Assembly (NCBI RefSeq): GCF_002954265.1
Contig: NZ_PPSL01000002.1
Location: 1-64,000 of the forward strand
Length of the DNA stretch: 64,000 nucleotides
Source of the DNA: Flavipsychrobacter stenotrophus
GTDB taxonomy: Bacteria > Bacteroidota > Bacteroidia > Chitinophagales > Chitinophagaceae
Direction of reading: 5' to 3'
In this document: positions 43,522-52,655 of the stretch, piece after piece
Layout: the number at the start of each line of letters is the position of its first letter
Numbering within the stretch: position 1 is the stretch's first letter
Translations under genes and position numbers: made by a program
Notes under the pieces: model-generated
Database searches by the model: none
What the model was told of the DNA's origin: nothing
What the model saw: only the letters and a program-made list of their open reading frames with translations

Positions 43522-45939
43522 ATGACCATTTCTTACCAATGGCTGATGGATTATCTGCCGGAAGCTATACCAGTAAACGAACTAAGCCAGATATTAACTT
43601 CTATAGGTCTTGAAGTAGAGGCCATTGAGCGCTCTGAAGCCGTGCGCGGCGGTCTTGCGGGGCTTTTGATAGGTGAAGTACTCACCTGTGGCAAACACCC
43701 CAATGCAGATAAGCTGAGCGTTACTACAGTAAATGTTGGTGGTGAAACTCCGCTGAAAATAGTTTGTGGCGCGCCTAATGTCGCTGCAGGCCAAAAGATA
43801 GTGGTAGCAACTGTTGGCACAACCGTACACCCTACCAATGGCGAATCTTTCCTGATAAAAAAAGCAAAGATACGTGGCGAAGAAAGCGAAGGCATGATCT
43901 GCGCTGAAGACGAAATTGGTCTTGGAGAAAGTCATGCAGGCATCATGATCTTGCCTGCAGACGCTATTGTAGGCACTCTGGCCAAAGATTACTTCAATAT
44001 CCCCGAAACAGATTTCACAATCCACATTGGTCTTACACCCAATCGCAGCGATGCCAACAGCCATATAGGCGTGGCGCGCGATGTTTGTGCGTACCTCACT
44101 CATCATAAGGGCGGCAAGCACGAAGTGGTAATGCCGGCTATCAGCAATGATACAACTGCTAAGGGCAACCTAATCAATGTGTCTGTAGAAGCACAAGCAG
44201 CTTGTCCGCGCTTCACAGGTGTAAGCCTGAAGAACGTAAAGGTGGGCGAATCTCCTGAATGGCTGAAGCTAAGGCTTACTGCTATTGGTGTTCGCAGCAT
44301 AAACAACATAGTAGATATTACCAACTTCGTACTGCATGAATATGGCCAGCCCCTGCACGCATATGATGCAGATAAAATAGCAGGTAGCCAGATCATCGTA
44401 AAATTCCTTGCGGATGGCACGCCTTTCACCGGCCTGGACGATAAGGAAAGAAAGATGCGTGCTACCGATCTGATGATCTGCGACACCAACGGCCCATTGG
44501 GTATTGGCGGGGTCTTTGGCGGAGCATACAGCGGCATCTCCGACGCCACAACTAATGTATTCCTCGAAAGCGCTTACTTCGACTCAAGGCATATCCGCAT
44601 CACAAGCACCCACTTCGGCTTGCGTACTGATGCCGCTACTCACTTTGAGAAGGGTGTGGACATTAATAATGTATTACCAGCTCTGCTGCGTGCTGCTGCA
44701 ATGATCGTAGACATAGCAGGCGGAGCAATAGCCAGAGAGGTTACAGACTTGTACCCTACTGCACTACAACCTGTTGAAGTAACTATAACTTATAGCTACA
44801 TACACAAGCTGAGCGGTAAAGAATATACACCCGCAGCAATAAAGGAAACACTAACGGCATTAGGCTTTGTGATCATTGCCGAAGCTGCCGATGGACTTAC
44901 ACTGCAAGTACCGTCTAACAAACCCGATGTATCTCAGCCCGCCGATATAGTAGAAGAAATACTCCGCATAGATGGACTGGATAACGTACAGCTTACAGGC
45001 CGTCTCAACATAGCCCTCACAAAGGCTTTGCCGGGAGACAGGCAACAGAAAGAGCGGATGGCAGAACTGCTATGTGGCATGGGGGTACAGGAGATTGTAA
45101 CCAACTCTATTGTCAACAGCAAGTACTACCCTAACCAGGAAAACCTGGTACGCATGATCAACAGCCTGAGTGCTGAGCTGGATGTAATGCGCCCAAGCAT
45201 GCTGGAAAGCGGACTGGAAGTAATAGAATACAATTGCAACCGCAAGAGTCAGGATCTGAGCCTGTTTGAATTTGGCAATGTATACCACCACGGTGGTGAG
45301 GCCAAGTACATACAGGAGCAACGCCTGGGCATATGGATAACCGGCAATGTAAAATCAGCACAGTGGAACCAGAAAGCCCAAAAGGCTGATGCCTACTACA
45401 TGAAGGGTATGATAGGTAATATGCTGGCCTATAGCGGCATTACTAATACCACCCTTTCTTACCCTGCTGAAAACAGCGACACACTGGAAACCACCTGGAA
45501 GTGGAAGAACAACATTCTCTGTACGATGACCCGTGTATCTGCCGCCAAACTAAAGCAGATGGACGTAAAGCAGGATGTATTCTTTGCAGATATTCATTGG
45601 GACACCTGGACAAAGGCTATGGCAGCGCACAAGATAAAGTATGCTGAAGTACCTAAGTTTCCGGCAGTAGCGCGCGATCTGGCCATTGTATTGGACAAGG
45701 AAATTACCTACAAGCAGGTGCAGGACGAAACTGAAAAACTAAAGATAGACTCATTACAGAGCTTCGGATTGTTTGACGTATTTGAAAACGAAAAGCTGGG
45801 CGCAGGCAAGAAGTCTTATGCACTTTCTTACACGTTCCAACTGCAGGATCGCACCCTTACCGATGCAGAGATAGAGCAGGTGATGAAGCAATTGATCGAT
45901 GTTTATACCAACAAGCTTAACGCACAAATAAGATCTTAA
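43522..45939 (+). CDS. pheT: Phenylalanine-tRNA ligase beta subunit
   Basis: The 805 residues have an EMAP-like tRNA-binding domain (about 40-155, VVNVGGETPLKIVCGAPNVAAGQKI-type), B3/B4 editing domain (about 215-395), B5 (about 405-480, YTPAAIKETLTALGF), a core domain with ELDVMRPSMLESGLEVI, and a C-terminal FDX-ACB domain (about 710-805, PKFPAVARDLAIVLD). It charges tRNA-Phe with the alpha subunit PheS, which is not in the window. The gene heads an operon, and the next gene begins on the base after its stop. Confidence 0.97.
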   Translation: MTISYQWLMDYLPEAIPVNELSQILTSIGLEVEAIERSEAVRGGLAGLLIGEVLTCGKHPNADKLSVTTVNVGGETPLKIVCGAPNVAAGQKIVVATVGTTVHPTNGESFLIKKAKIRGEESEGMICAEDEIGLGESHAGIMILPADAIVGTLAKDYFNIPETDFTIHIGLTPNRSDANSHIGVARDVCAYLTHHKGGKHEVVMPAISNDTTAKGNLINVSVEAQAACPRFTGVSLKNVKVGESPEWLKLRLTAIGVRSINNIVDITNFVLHEYGQPLHAYDADKIAGSQIIVKFLADGTPFTGLDDKERKMRATDLMICDTNGPLGIGGVFGGAYSGISDATTNVFLESAYFDSRHIRITSTHFGLRTDAATHFEKGVDINNVLPALLRAAAMIVDIAGGAIAREVTDLYPTALQPVEVTITYSYIHKLSGKEYTPAAIKETLTALGFVIIAEAADGLTLQVPSNKPDVSQPADIVEEILRIDGLDNVQLTGRLNIALTKALPGDRQQKERMAELLCGMGVQEIVTNSIVNSKYYPNQENLVRMINSLSAELDVMRPSMLESGLEVIEYNCNRKSQDLSLFEFGNVYHHGGEAKYIQEQRLGIWITGNVKSAQWNQKAQKADAYYMKGMIGNMLAYSGITNTTLSYPAENSDTLETTWKWKNNILCTMTRVSAAKLKQMDVKQDVFFADIHWDTWTKAMAAHKIKYAEVPKFPAVARDLAIVLDKEITYKQVQDETEKLKIDSLQSFGLFDVFENEKLGAGKKSYALSYTFQLQDRTLTDAEIEQVMKQLIDVYTNKLNAQIRS

Positions 45940-46215
45940 ATGGAGGCACTGGACCTACTGAGCACCAAGCTGGATGCACTGATAAAAAAGTATGCTGCCG
46001 TACAGGCCGACAATGCACGCCTGCGCGCCACCATTGAGGGACAAAACAAGGTGATACAAAAGCTGAACAAGAAGGTAACGTCGCTGGACAATGGTATGGT
46101 AAGTGTGCAGTTGGGCAATACCGACATAACTGCCGAAGACAAGGAGCACATGACCCGCCAGCTGGACAATGTGATAGGCGAAATAGACAAAATACTGAAT
46201 ACACTCAATGATTAA
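45940..46215 (+). CDS. Small coiled-coil protein next to pheT
   Basis: The 91 residues are almost entirely helical: a coiled coil (about 3-50, with heptad Leu/Ile and LKKYAAVQADNARLRATIE-like sequence), a short break (NTDITAEDKEHMT), and a second helix. It begins directly after the pheT stop and overlaps the next gene by 8 bases, so it is translated from the pheT mRNA. In other Bacteroidota a similar coiled-coil gene lies after pheT and ahead of zapA. A division-related role is suggested only by that context. Confidence 0.75.
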   Translation: MEALDLLSTKLDALIKKYAAVQADNARLRATIEGQNKVIQKLNKKVTSLDNGMVSVQLGNTDITAEDKEHMTRQLDNVIGEIDKILNTLND

Positions 46216-46780
46216 TCAGATCATTCAATACTTATTCCGCAAACCCGCTTCCCTTTACAGGAGCGGGTTGCGGTTATTAGGCATCCTGCTTATCGGATCG
46301 GCATTCATGGCCTGCACGCAAGAGCGACAGCCATGCCTTACACCTAAGATTGCAAGTCTTAATTTAAGGTTCGTACACTTTGCCGCAGATAGCGCCATCG
46401 CTCTGAATAGCTTCTCAGATACAGGTCTGCCTAAAGCCGTCTTTACTGCTATAACAGATAGTGGCAACAGATCAGTGATCTATACTTCGCCATCAGCTTA
46501 CTTTACCATTTCACTGTCACCTGTTGCAGACTCCTGCAAATGGCTGGTATTGGCCGATTCAGCATCTCTTTTGACCGCTGCCAGCTTTGATACAATGAGC
46601 TTTTATTACAAGCGCAAATTGCAGTTCTTATCCAATGCCTGTGGCTATACAGATTTTTATGCAATAGACTCAGTACATACTACCAAAAACCACGTAGATT
46701 CAGTTATCATCACCAATACCAGTGTCACCAACGATGTCAATACAAAGCACCTTAAGATATACATGCATCCTGGTTTTTAG
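46208..46780 (+). CDS. DUF6452 family lipoprotein
   Basis: The 190 residues have a signal peptide with lipobox FMAC (Cys35), then CLTPKIASLNLRFVHFAAD, a pattern that resembles DUF6452 proteins, which are lipid-anchored, beta-rich and of unknown function. The neighbouring gene is a DUF6048-type protein, and the two families usually occur as a pair. The start overlaps the coiled-coil gene by 8 bases, so it belongs to the pheT operon. Confidence 0.78.
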   Translation: MINQIIQYLFRKPASLYRSGLRLLGILLIGSAFMACTQERQPCLTPKIASLNLRFVHFAADSAIALNSFSDTGLPKAVFTAITDSGNRSVIYTSPSAYFTISLSPVADSCKWLVLADSASLLTAASFDTMSFYYKRKLQFLSNACGYTDFYAIDSVHTTKNHVDSVIITNTSVTNDVNTKHLKIYMHPGF

Positions 46781-47480
46781 CTTCCTGCTCTTCGGAGCCA
46801 TCAACGCTAAAGCACAGGTAGCAGCCATAGACACCATGCCTATGGTACCGGCCGACTCTGCCGTTATTGACACACCTAAAGCCCCTAAAATAGAATTGGG
46901 CAGCCATCAGCTAACCATTGGCATAAACATTCTGCGCCCGGTTATCAATGCCTATTCTACCGATAAATACGGCTATGAATTTGCAGCTGACTACTACCTG
47001 AAGAACGAACTATACCTTGCTGCCGAGGGTGGTTGGGGCACATCTACAGTTACCTATACCGATCTCAAATACAACACATCCAATTACTTCTTTAGGGCAG
47101 GCTTTAATAAATACCTTTTCCCACGGCAGGACGCTAAAGACTGGGGCGGCCTCTTTATGGGTCTGCGCCTGGCAACAGCCGGTATAGATCGCAGTGCAGC
47201 TACCTATACAGTAATAGACTCTCTATGGGGTAATAACACAGGTAGCCTTGCCGGCAAGAGCTTTAATGCCTATTGGATGGAGATAACAGCAGGTGTGCGT
47301 GTAGAACTATACAAAGGACTCATGGCCGGCTGGAACATCCGCGGTAAATTCTTGCTCAACGGCAAATCCTTCAACGACCTCTCCCCGCTCTACGTAGCCG
47401 GCTATGGCCGCGGCGACAAAACCTCCGCCTTTGATTTCAACTTCTACCTCAGCTATGCGGTAAGATGGAAACGCCATTAA
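46734..47480 (+). CDS. DUF6048 family outer-membrane-like protein
   Basis: The 248 residues run from ATG 46734 (the frame is open from 46722), overlapping the DUF6452 gene by 47 bases. Signal peptide to about 28. The mature part has alternating strands and a final YLSYAVRWKRH. The body resembles a small beta-barrel (YGYEFAADYYLKNELYLAAEGGWGTS, KSFNAYWMEITAGVRVEL, GWNIRGKFLL). Ending in Arg/His rather than Phe is unusual for a barrel, but the array of Tyr/Gly strands supports the fold. Function unknown. Its stop codon touches an 8-bp array. Confidence 0.78.
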   Translation: MSIQSTLRYTCILVFSFLLFGAINAKAQVAAIDTMPMVPADSAVIDTPKAPKIELGSHQLTIGINILRPVINAYSTDKYGYEFAADYYLKNELYLAAEGGWGTSTVTYTDLKYNTSNYFFRAGFNKYLFPRQDAKDWGGLFMGLRLATAGIDRSAATYTVIDSLWGNNTGSLAGKSFNAYWMEITAGVRVELYKGLMAGWNIRGKFLLNGKSFNDLSPLYVAGYGRGDKTSAFDFNFYLSYAVRWKRH

Positions 47481-47511
47481 TGGCGCAATGGCTTAATTGC
47501 TTAATAGCTCA
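47480..47511. repeat. 8-bp period array at the DUF6048 stop, 4 units
   Basis: ATGGCGCA, ATGGCTTA, ATTGCTTA, ATAGCTCA in exact 8-bp register. The first A is the last base of the gene's TAA stop. Confidence 0.8.
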
Positions 47512-47525
47512 ATTACCGTATCAAA

Positions 47526-47556
47526 CGCCCGTTGTCGGTCTCTGACCGACAACCAT
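47526..47556. repeat. GTCGGTC-TCT-GACCGAC palindromic repeat, copy 2
   Basis: TTGTCGGTC, TCT, GACCGACAA then CCATCGGG. It is the inverted copy of 24171-24201. A perfect 9-bp stem with 3-base loop. Confidence 0.6.
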
Positions 47557-47653
47557 CGGGACGAACTTCTTTGAGACTACTATAACGACACTACAAGGAA
47601 TTATTAGGGATTCCAGCAATCAAACTCCAACTACGAAAAATTAAAGCGAACGG

Positions 47654-47695
47654 TCACTGCGAGGCACGAAGCAGTCTAGTATCGGGACGTATTTG
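47654..47695. repeat. GCGAGG-ACGAAGCA dispersed repeat, copy 2
   Basis: CACTGCGAGGCACGAAGCAGTCT shares its core with 102-142 near the transposase end. Confidence 0.45.
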
Positions 47696-47756
47696 CTTTG
47701 TAGCTATAATAACAATCGAAACAACCCAAGTAATTTGATTTCCAACTATAAAAACC

Positions 47757-48281
47757 CTAATAATCACTCATCTTCCCTATATCCAATGGCTTACAAATTT
47801 CAGTTCTGGTTTCTGCCTGTCCGGTTACAAATTTTCTAGTGAACAATTCATAGATCAAACACTGGTTTTCCCTGCGCTCTTTATGTGACAAGCTATTAAA
47901 AAAATGAACAAGACTATCTGTCTTCCATGTTCCGTAACCACATTGATCTATTCTATGCAGAAGTTTAGTTTTGAGATACCCATCCTCTAGGGTAAGCACT
48001 CTGTTGGTAAGTAGATATTGCTTCATCTCTTCAATGAAGTGTTTCCCTGTCCAACTTTTTGTTGATTGAAAATAGTAAAAGAGAAATTGGCTTTGGGTAA
48101 CCATCAATTTAATTGTATCGTCACTAGGCGATTTTACTTTTAATCCAATGTAGTAGCCATATCCCATCCCAGTATCTGATAACACTTCATTGACCAAAGC
48201 TGTTTTGCTTGTGGTAAATACCTGACCTGAAGAATTAAAAGAAACAAATAATAAACTAACAACAAAGGTAATAATCTTCAT
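47757..48281 (-). CDS. Hypothetical secreted protein
   Basis: The ATG at 48281 starts a signal peptide (MKIITFVVSLLFVSFNSSGQ), giving 174 residues. The upstream open frame runs through the TCTGAATCACAG repeat and is not coding. The mature part has VNEVLSDTGMGYGYYIGLKVK and a helical second half (HFIEEMKQYLLTNRVLTL, FFNSLSHKERREN). Unknown family. Two conserved-looking Cys near the end (CLIYEL, CKPLD). Confidence 0.55.
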   Translation of the reverse strand: MKIITFVVSLLFVSFNSSGQVFTTSKTALVNEVLSDTGMGYGYYIGLKVKSPSDDTIKLMVTQSQFLFYYFQSTKSWTGKHFIEEMKQYLLTNRVLTLEDGYLKTKLLHRIDQCGYGTWKTDSLVHFFNSLSHKERRENQCLIYELFTRKFVTGQAETRTEICKPLDIGKMSDY

Positions 48282-48299
48282 AGTCGAGACATTTATCAA

Positions 48300-48356
48300 A
48301 TTAACCAATCTGTGAAATCTGTGCAATCCTTTAATAATCTGTGATTCAGACACACC
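48300..48356. repeat. TCTGAATCACAGATT dispersed repeat, copy 2 (inverted)
   Basis: It matches 13887-13941. On the minus strand it follows the stop of the 48359 gene by 2 bases. Confidence 0.7.
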
Positions 48357-48358
48357 CC

Positions 48359-48625
48359 TCACCTCGCCTTCCTCACAGCCTCGCCCAACTTCCCCTCCAG
48401 CGCCTTTATCTTCTCCTCCACTGCGCTATCAAACACATGCGAACCACCCACACGCACCAGGTCATAACAATAGATCTCAGACCTAAAGAAACCACTCACC
48501 ATATCAGGATACAATATCGTAACGCTGTAATACAACTCATCTGTATCTTCATTCCTCTTCGGCTCCAGCCTGCAATCTATCACCCCATCTGCAGACTCTA
48601 TTGCCAGTTCTATATCCTCATCCAT
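48359..48625 (-). CDS. Small hypothetical cytoplasmic protein
   Basis: The 88 residues run from ATG 48625 (MDEDIELA). Acidic first half with strands (GVIDCRLEPKRNE, LYYSVTILYP, SGFFRSEIYCYDLVRV), then a C-terminal amphipathic helix (VEEKIKALEGKLGEAVRKAR). No signal peptide or known motif. Confidence 0.6.
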   Translation of the reverse strand: MDEDIELAIESADGVIDCRLEPKRNEDTDELYYSVTILYPDMVSGFFRSEIYCYDLVRVGGSHVFDSAVEEKIKALEGKLGEAVRKAR

Positions 48626-48689
48626 ACTATTCAATATTGGTTGTAAGATAACAGATAAAACATCAACAGGATATTATTACTTTCATTAA

Positions 48690-49262
48690 ATGAAACACCT
48701 GCCCTGGCTACTCATATACCTGCGGTTTGCATTGACCATTCCAGCTATATTTATGGCCGATCACAACCTGCTCGGCTGGCCGTACATTCTGCTGTTAGCT
48801 ATTGCTGCCGCTACCGACTATTATGATGGTGTACTAGCCCGTAAATATGGCGTAGAAACTGCGGCCGTTAGGCAATGGGACAGCATTGCAGACACTGTGT
48901 TCTTTCTGGGCGTACTGGCAGGTATGTACTTAGCCTACCCCGCAATATTTGCCACCTACGCATGGGGCATTTACACTATACTGGGCCTTGAAGCTGTAAG
49001 GTATGTCTACGACCTCTACAAATTCAGACGAGGTGCCAGCTATCACGCCCGCAGTGCTAAAATATTTGGCGTAGCACTACTTATCGCTACTATTGCCATA
49101 ATGGGATTCGGGATAGCTATGCCGTTTCTGCCCATAGCGTTGATACTAGGCATCATATCAGAACTCGAAGGCTTGTGCATGTCCATCATCCTTAAAACCT
49201 GGACATACAACGTGAAGCATATTGGCATAGCAATAAGATTACGAAATACAGAAAACAGCTGA
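48690..49262 (+). CDS. CDP-alcohol phosphatidyltransferase family membrane protein
   Basis: The 190 residues have about six helices. The catalytic stretch TDYYDGVLARKYGVETAAVRQWDSIAD matches D-xx-DG-xx-AR-x8-G-xxx-D-xxx-D with all four Asp and the AR pair kept, but the usual second Gly is Val. The family joins a CDP-linked lipid or alcohol to an acceptor to make phospholipids or inositol/sugar lipids in the inner membrane. The substituted Gly and the lone position leave the product unclear. Phosphatidylglycerophosphate-type or CDP-alcohol-type chemistry are both possible. Confidence 0.82.
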   Translation: MKHLPWLLIYLRFALTIPAIFMADHNLLGWPYILLLAIAAATDYYDGVLARKYGVETAAVRQWDSIADTVFFLGVLAGMYLAYPAIFATYAWGIYTILGLEAVRYVYDLYKFRRGASYHARSAKIFGVALLIATIAIMGFGIAMPFLPIALILGIISELEGLCMSIILKTWTYNVKHIGIAIRLRNTENS

Positions 49263-49280
49263 TTCTACCCCTCAAAAAAA

Positions 49281-49361
49281 CATATCCACAGACTTTGACC
49301 ATGCTGTATCCCTTGCCACACAAGGCTTACGTCAGATTTTTACGCAAAAAATGTGGATATG
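49281..49361. repeat. CATATCCACA inverted pair upstream of the 49.4 kb gene
   Basis: CATATCCACA (49281-49290) recurs as its exact reverse complement at 49352-49361. Each half contains ATATCCACA, one base off the DnaA box. Position 57-137 bases before the next start suggests a regulatory site. Confidence 0.45.
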
Positions 49362-49417
49362 ATTTTCAAAATGGTATTTTTATTTGTCACAACTTTACAG
49401 TCTCAAAACTGTATCAT

Positions 49418-49969
49418 ATGACAAACGAACAACAAACCAGCCAGTCGCTCAACGAGCGTTACGCCCTCATCTCCAACAACATCTGCACCCAACTTGTGGC
49501 ACTACAAGGCGCTATCAACGCACGTGAAGAAGGCCAGCGACACCCCACATCACAAGACATTGCCATGCAGTGTAAACTTATTGGCTGTCTGGATAAGCTG
49601 CGAAAATTATCGGGCGAAAAGGCAATTGCCAGGCCCAGACGCGTACCTCAGCAAGCACCCGAAACCACCGAGACACCGACAAATACTCCTGCTACCCAAA
49701 AAGCCGAAGCACCACCTATCACCGAGCAGGATTTTAAAGACTATAAACACCTGCTCAATACGTTCAGGCACATCCGCGATAACGAGACCATTCGCTTCCG
49801 CGGCAGACTGGTCAATTCAAAATGGCTGCACTACAACCTGTTGCAATATTGCCTGCCGCAGTCCGAAAGGCGATTCATGGGCGATGCACGCCGGGTAATA
49901 GCTGAAGTCAATATGCCTGCAACTCTTGAAAAAGCAAATCCTCACTTACAACAGAATATGGCCGCTTAG
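49418..49969 (+). CDS. Hypothetical protein with helical ends and a Pro/Thr linker
   Basis: I chose the ATG at 49418 (MTNEQQTSQSL), giving 183 residues. The longer frame from 49295 would run through the inverted repeat upstream. Helix-rich N-terminal part (LNERYALISNNICTQLVALQGAI, QDIAMQCKLIGCLDKLRKLSG), a low-complexity linker (about 70-100, Thr/Pro/Ala), and a basic helical C-terminal part (RHIRDNETIRFRGRLVNSKWLHYNLLQYCLP). No signal peptide. The two-part layout with a basic tail may fit a nucleic-acid-associated protein, but nothing confirms this. Confidence 0.55.
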   Translation: MTNEQQTSQSLNERYALISNNICTQLVALQGAINAREEGQRHPTSQDIAMQCKLIGCLDKLRKLSGEKAIARPRRVPQQAPETTETPTNTPATQKAEAPPITEQDFKDYKHLLNTFRHIRDNETIRFRGRLVNSKWLHYNLLQYCLPQSERRFMGDARRVIAEVNMPATLEKANPHLQQNMAA

Positions 49970-50111
49970 AGTAGCGCCATCGATATCATTAAATGGCACA
50001 GAAGTTGTGAACAGTTATTTGCACCACGGCGAAAAAAGGGTAGCCTCTTTTCATCCGTTTTGTACATGTAATTAACTTTAATAACTTTAACCTTTCGCCC
50101 AAACCGGTTTT

Positions 50112-51959
50112 ATGAAATACTTTGTCCTGTTGTCTCTGTTTTTTGCTGTCACTTTCGCGCATGCCCAAACAGCCCAAAACGAGCTGCCACGCTTGAACAT
50201 ATCGAAAGAAAACCTGCCGTTAAGGCAACATAAATTGCGGCTGTCTCAGGCAGAATACGCCAATGCCCCAGCAGCCAAAACTACCAACAGCGGACCGGGT
50301 TATAATTTCGATTCCAGCCGCTGGGCGCACCTGGTCGACTCAACATGGGGTGCCGGTTTACCTGATGCTCAGAAGATGGCGCAATTCAACACCTTTTGGA
50401 AACACTTCGATTCTTTCTACGCCTGCTATATAAACCTGCCTGCTTACAACTGGGACTCTATAGTAACAGCTATTGACACACAGATAATGCACGGCGTAAG
50501 TAAGGGCAGATTTGCAGCGATTGCTAATGATTTCATGAGAAAGATCAACGATGGTCATTCGGGCTTTCATGATGCAACCGTAAATTACCCCCCATCTATC
50601 TATCGCGGTCTGCCATTGTTCAGAGATGAGTCGGGCAAATTCGGTGCATGTATCACTACGTTCAATGACACAGAGGCAATGGTGTATTCCGTGCATGCCG
50701 GACATCCTTTAGGCCTGGAAAGGGGCGACATCATTCTTGGCTACAACAGTGAGCCATGGCTGAAGATCGTAAAGACCATGCTCAACAACCAGCTACCCAA
50801 TTCTGTTTACCTCGGCTCTACAGATGCGGCTACTATGCACCGTTATGTGCAGGCTGCCGGTGAAAACTGGTACCTCTTCGATACTATCAACATAAAAAAG
50901 TGCGACGGATCGATCGTAAACCTGCCCACAACATTGATGACCGGATTTTCTTACCAGGATTTTCCTACTGAACAGATGCCGGTAGCAGGTGTGAACATAC
51001 CTACGTATACACAGTACTATTCCAGCGGTGTCAATATTTCGGCCAATGTGATACATGGACACCGGATAGGCTACGTATACATGTATGATTGTACCGACGC
51101 CACCGGCAATAAACTATTGAATGCTACCAAGAGACTGGTAGAAGACAGCCTCGTTACCGGCCTGATCTATGATATCCGCACCAACTTTGGGGGTGGTTTT
51201 CTGGCATTTGAATCTACCTTCAAATATCTTAATGATGCCGACGTTTCTTGGGTGGGTTATGGCGACAGATATGATGCGAACAGGCTCAACCTTTCTAATG
51301 TCGGATTGACATCCTGGTATGATCTTACCGACGATGACCCTCATTATTTCAATCACCCGATAGCTATACTCACCGGACCCAACGCAGTAAGCGCGGGCGA
51401 TTTTTTCCCTGTACTATTCAAACATGACCCTAATGTAAAAGTGTTCGGCAAAAGCACTGCGGGCGCTTACGGATCATCAACTTCCATTACCCTCCCCTAC
51501 CCCGGGTTTTACGCCAGTATGCAATTAGCCAACTTCTTTCAGTCGGGTGCCCCCACCTCCTATATGACCCATACCGAAGTACCCGTAGATAGCAACATAT
51601 GGTTTGTAAGAGACAGTGTGTGCCTGGGCATAGACAATATGGTTTCTACTGCTGTGCAGTGGATAGAAGGTATTACTTCAGACATCCACAGTCCTTCGCT
51701 ACAGTCGTTCAGTGCCCATGTGTATCCCAACCCGGTTAGCGAGTACATCAACATTGCTATAACCAACCCGGCAAAACAACAAGTAGAGATCACTCTGCGC
51801 AATATGCTTGGCGCTGTGGTTCTGCATACAGGTTATAACGCGGGGTCAGGTACACTCCGGCTAGATCTACCGGAACAATTACCATCAGGCAATTATTACT
51901 TGTCGCTGCAAGATGAAAAAGGTAATAAAGCAATAAAAAAAATAGCAGTAATAAGGTGA
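50112..51959 (+). CDS. Secreted S41-family peptidase with type A sorting domain
   Basis: The 615 residues begin with a signal peptide (about 1-19, HAQ). A middle part has a PDZ-like segment (LGLERGDIILGYNSEPWLKIV), then a tail-specific-protease fold (RIGYVYMYDCTDATGNKLL, LVTGLIYDIRTNFGGGFLAFES). The catalytic Ser is probably in GPNAVSAGDFFPV and Lys in KSTAGAYGSS. The last about 75 residues are a T9SS type A domain (VYPNPVSEYINIAI, then SGNYYLSLQDEKGNKAIKKIAVIR). It is exported through the type IX route and acts outside the cell or at its surface. The substrate is unknown. Confidence 0.88.
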   Translation: MKYFVLLSLFFAVTFAHAQTAQNELPRLNISKENLPLRQHKLRLSQAEYANAPAAKTTNSGPGYNFDSSRWAHLVDSTWGAGLPDAQKMAQFNTFWKHFDSFYACYINLPAYNWDSIVTAIDTQIMHGVSKGRFAAIANDFMRKINDGHSGFHDATVNYPPSIYRGLPLFRDESGKFGACITTFNDTEAMVYSVHAGHPLGLERGDIILGYNSEPWLKIVKTMLNNQLPNSVYLGSTDAATMHRYVQAAGENWYLFDTINIKKCDGSIVNLPTTLMTGFSYQDFPTEQMPVAGVNIPTYTQYYSSGVNISANVIHGHRIGYVYMYDCTDATGNKLLNATKRLVEDSLVTGLIYDIRTNFGGGFLAFESTFKYLNDADVSWVGYGDRYDANRLNLSNVGLTSWYDLTDDDPHYFNHPIAILTGPNAVSAGDFFPVLFKHDPNVKVFGKSTAGAYGSSTSITLPYPGFYASMQLANFFQSGAPTSYMTHTEVPVDSNIWFVRDSVCLGIDNMVSTAVQWIEGITSDIHSPSLQSFSAHVYPNPVSEYINIAITNPAKQQVEITLRNMLGAVVLHTGYNAGSGTLRLDLPEQLPSGNYYLSLQDEKGNKAIKKIAVIR

Positions 51960-52035
51960 TAGCAATAAAATATTATCTCCGGTACTAAAAATGCTATGTG
52001 CCCATTTGGACAAAGTGGTTGACTTATGGATTTGG

Positions 52036-52121
52036 AACACATGTCATGATGCTGAAGGCATCACAGGTCTATAGAAAAATCGACTAATAATTATGGTCGA
52101 TGCCGAAGGTATCGCATGTTT
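52036..52121. repeat. Paired GATGCC-palindrome repeat, copy 2
   Basis: ACACATGTCATGATGC, GAAGGCATCACAGG and CTATAG are followed about 40 bases later by GATGCCGAAGGTATCGCATG. It has the same order as 888-976. Confidence 0.6.
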
Positions 52122-52193
52122 CATTAAGCCCACTTCGTTAGCTCAATGACCGCAATTCACTATCGTTACTGTAAATCTTAATTCTACTACATA

Positions 52194-52598
52194 ATGTCAT
52201 CGAAAAAAACCGAGAAAATAAAACTCACTGATTCAGAACTCGTAGACCGGCATATACATAATTTGGATCCTGCCCTTGCAGAGACTGTTGAAACCATCAG
52301 GCAGATAATGCTTGGCGCAGACAAGCAGGTAGGCGAACACATAAAATGGAACAATCCCTGTTTCTACTACACTGGGGAAATGCAACCTTTTGATCCTAAA
52401 GAATACAAGCGGGAGATTGCCGTGTTCAACCTGTTCAAGGGCCGCATAATGCTGGTATTCCCAAGCGGCGCAAAAGTCAATGACACTACAGGATTATTAG
52501 AAGGTGATTATAATGATGGTAGAAGAACCATTATCTTTAGTGATCTGGCAGATGTAGCAATGAAGAAAAATGCACTGGAATGCATCATACAGGAATGA
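52194..52598 (+). CDS. DUF1801 family protein (YdhG/YdeI type)
   Basis: The 134 residues match DUF1801: LDPALAETVETIRQIMLGAD, EHIKWNNPCFYYTGE, IAVFNLFKGRIMLVFPSGA and the final ALECIIQE. The family is cytoplasmic, found across bacteria, and functionally uncharacterised. No operon partner. Confidence 0.85.
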   Translation: MSSKKTEKIKLTDSELVDRHIHNLDPALAETVETIRQIMLGADKQVGEHIKWNNPCFYYTGEMQPFDPKEYKREIAVFNLFKGRIMLVFPSGAKVNDTTGLLEGDYNDGRRTIIFSDLADVAMKKNALECIIQE

Positions 52599-52655
52599 AT
52601 AAGGCAAGTGGAGAAGTAAACTGCGTTTGAATAACTATAGAAAATAGAAATCACA

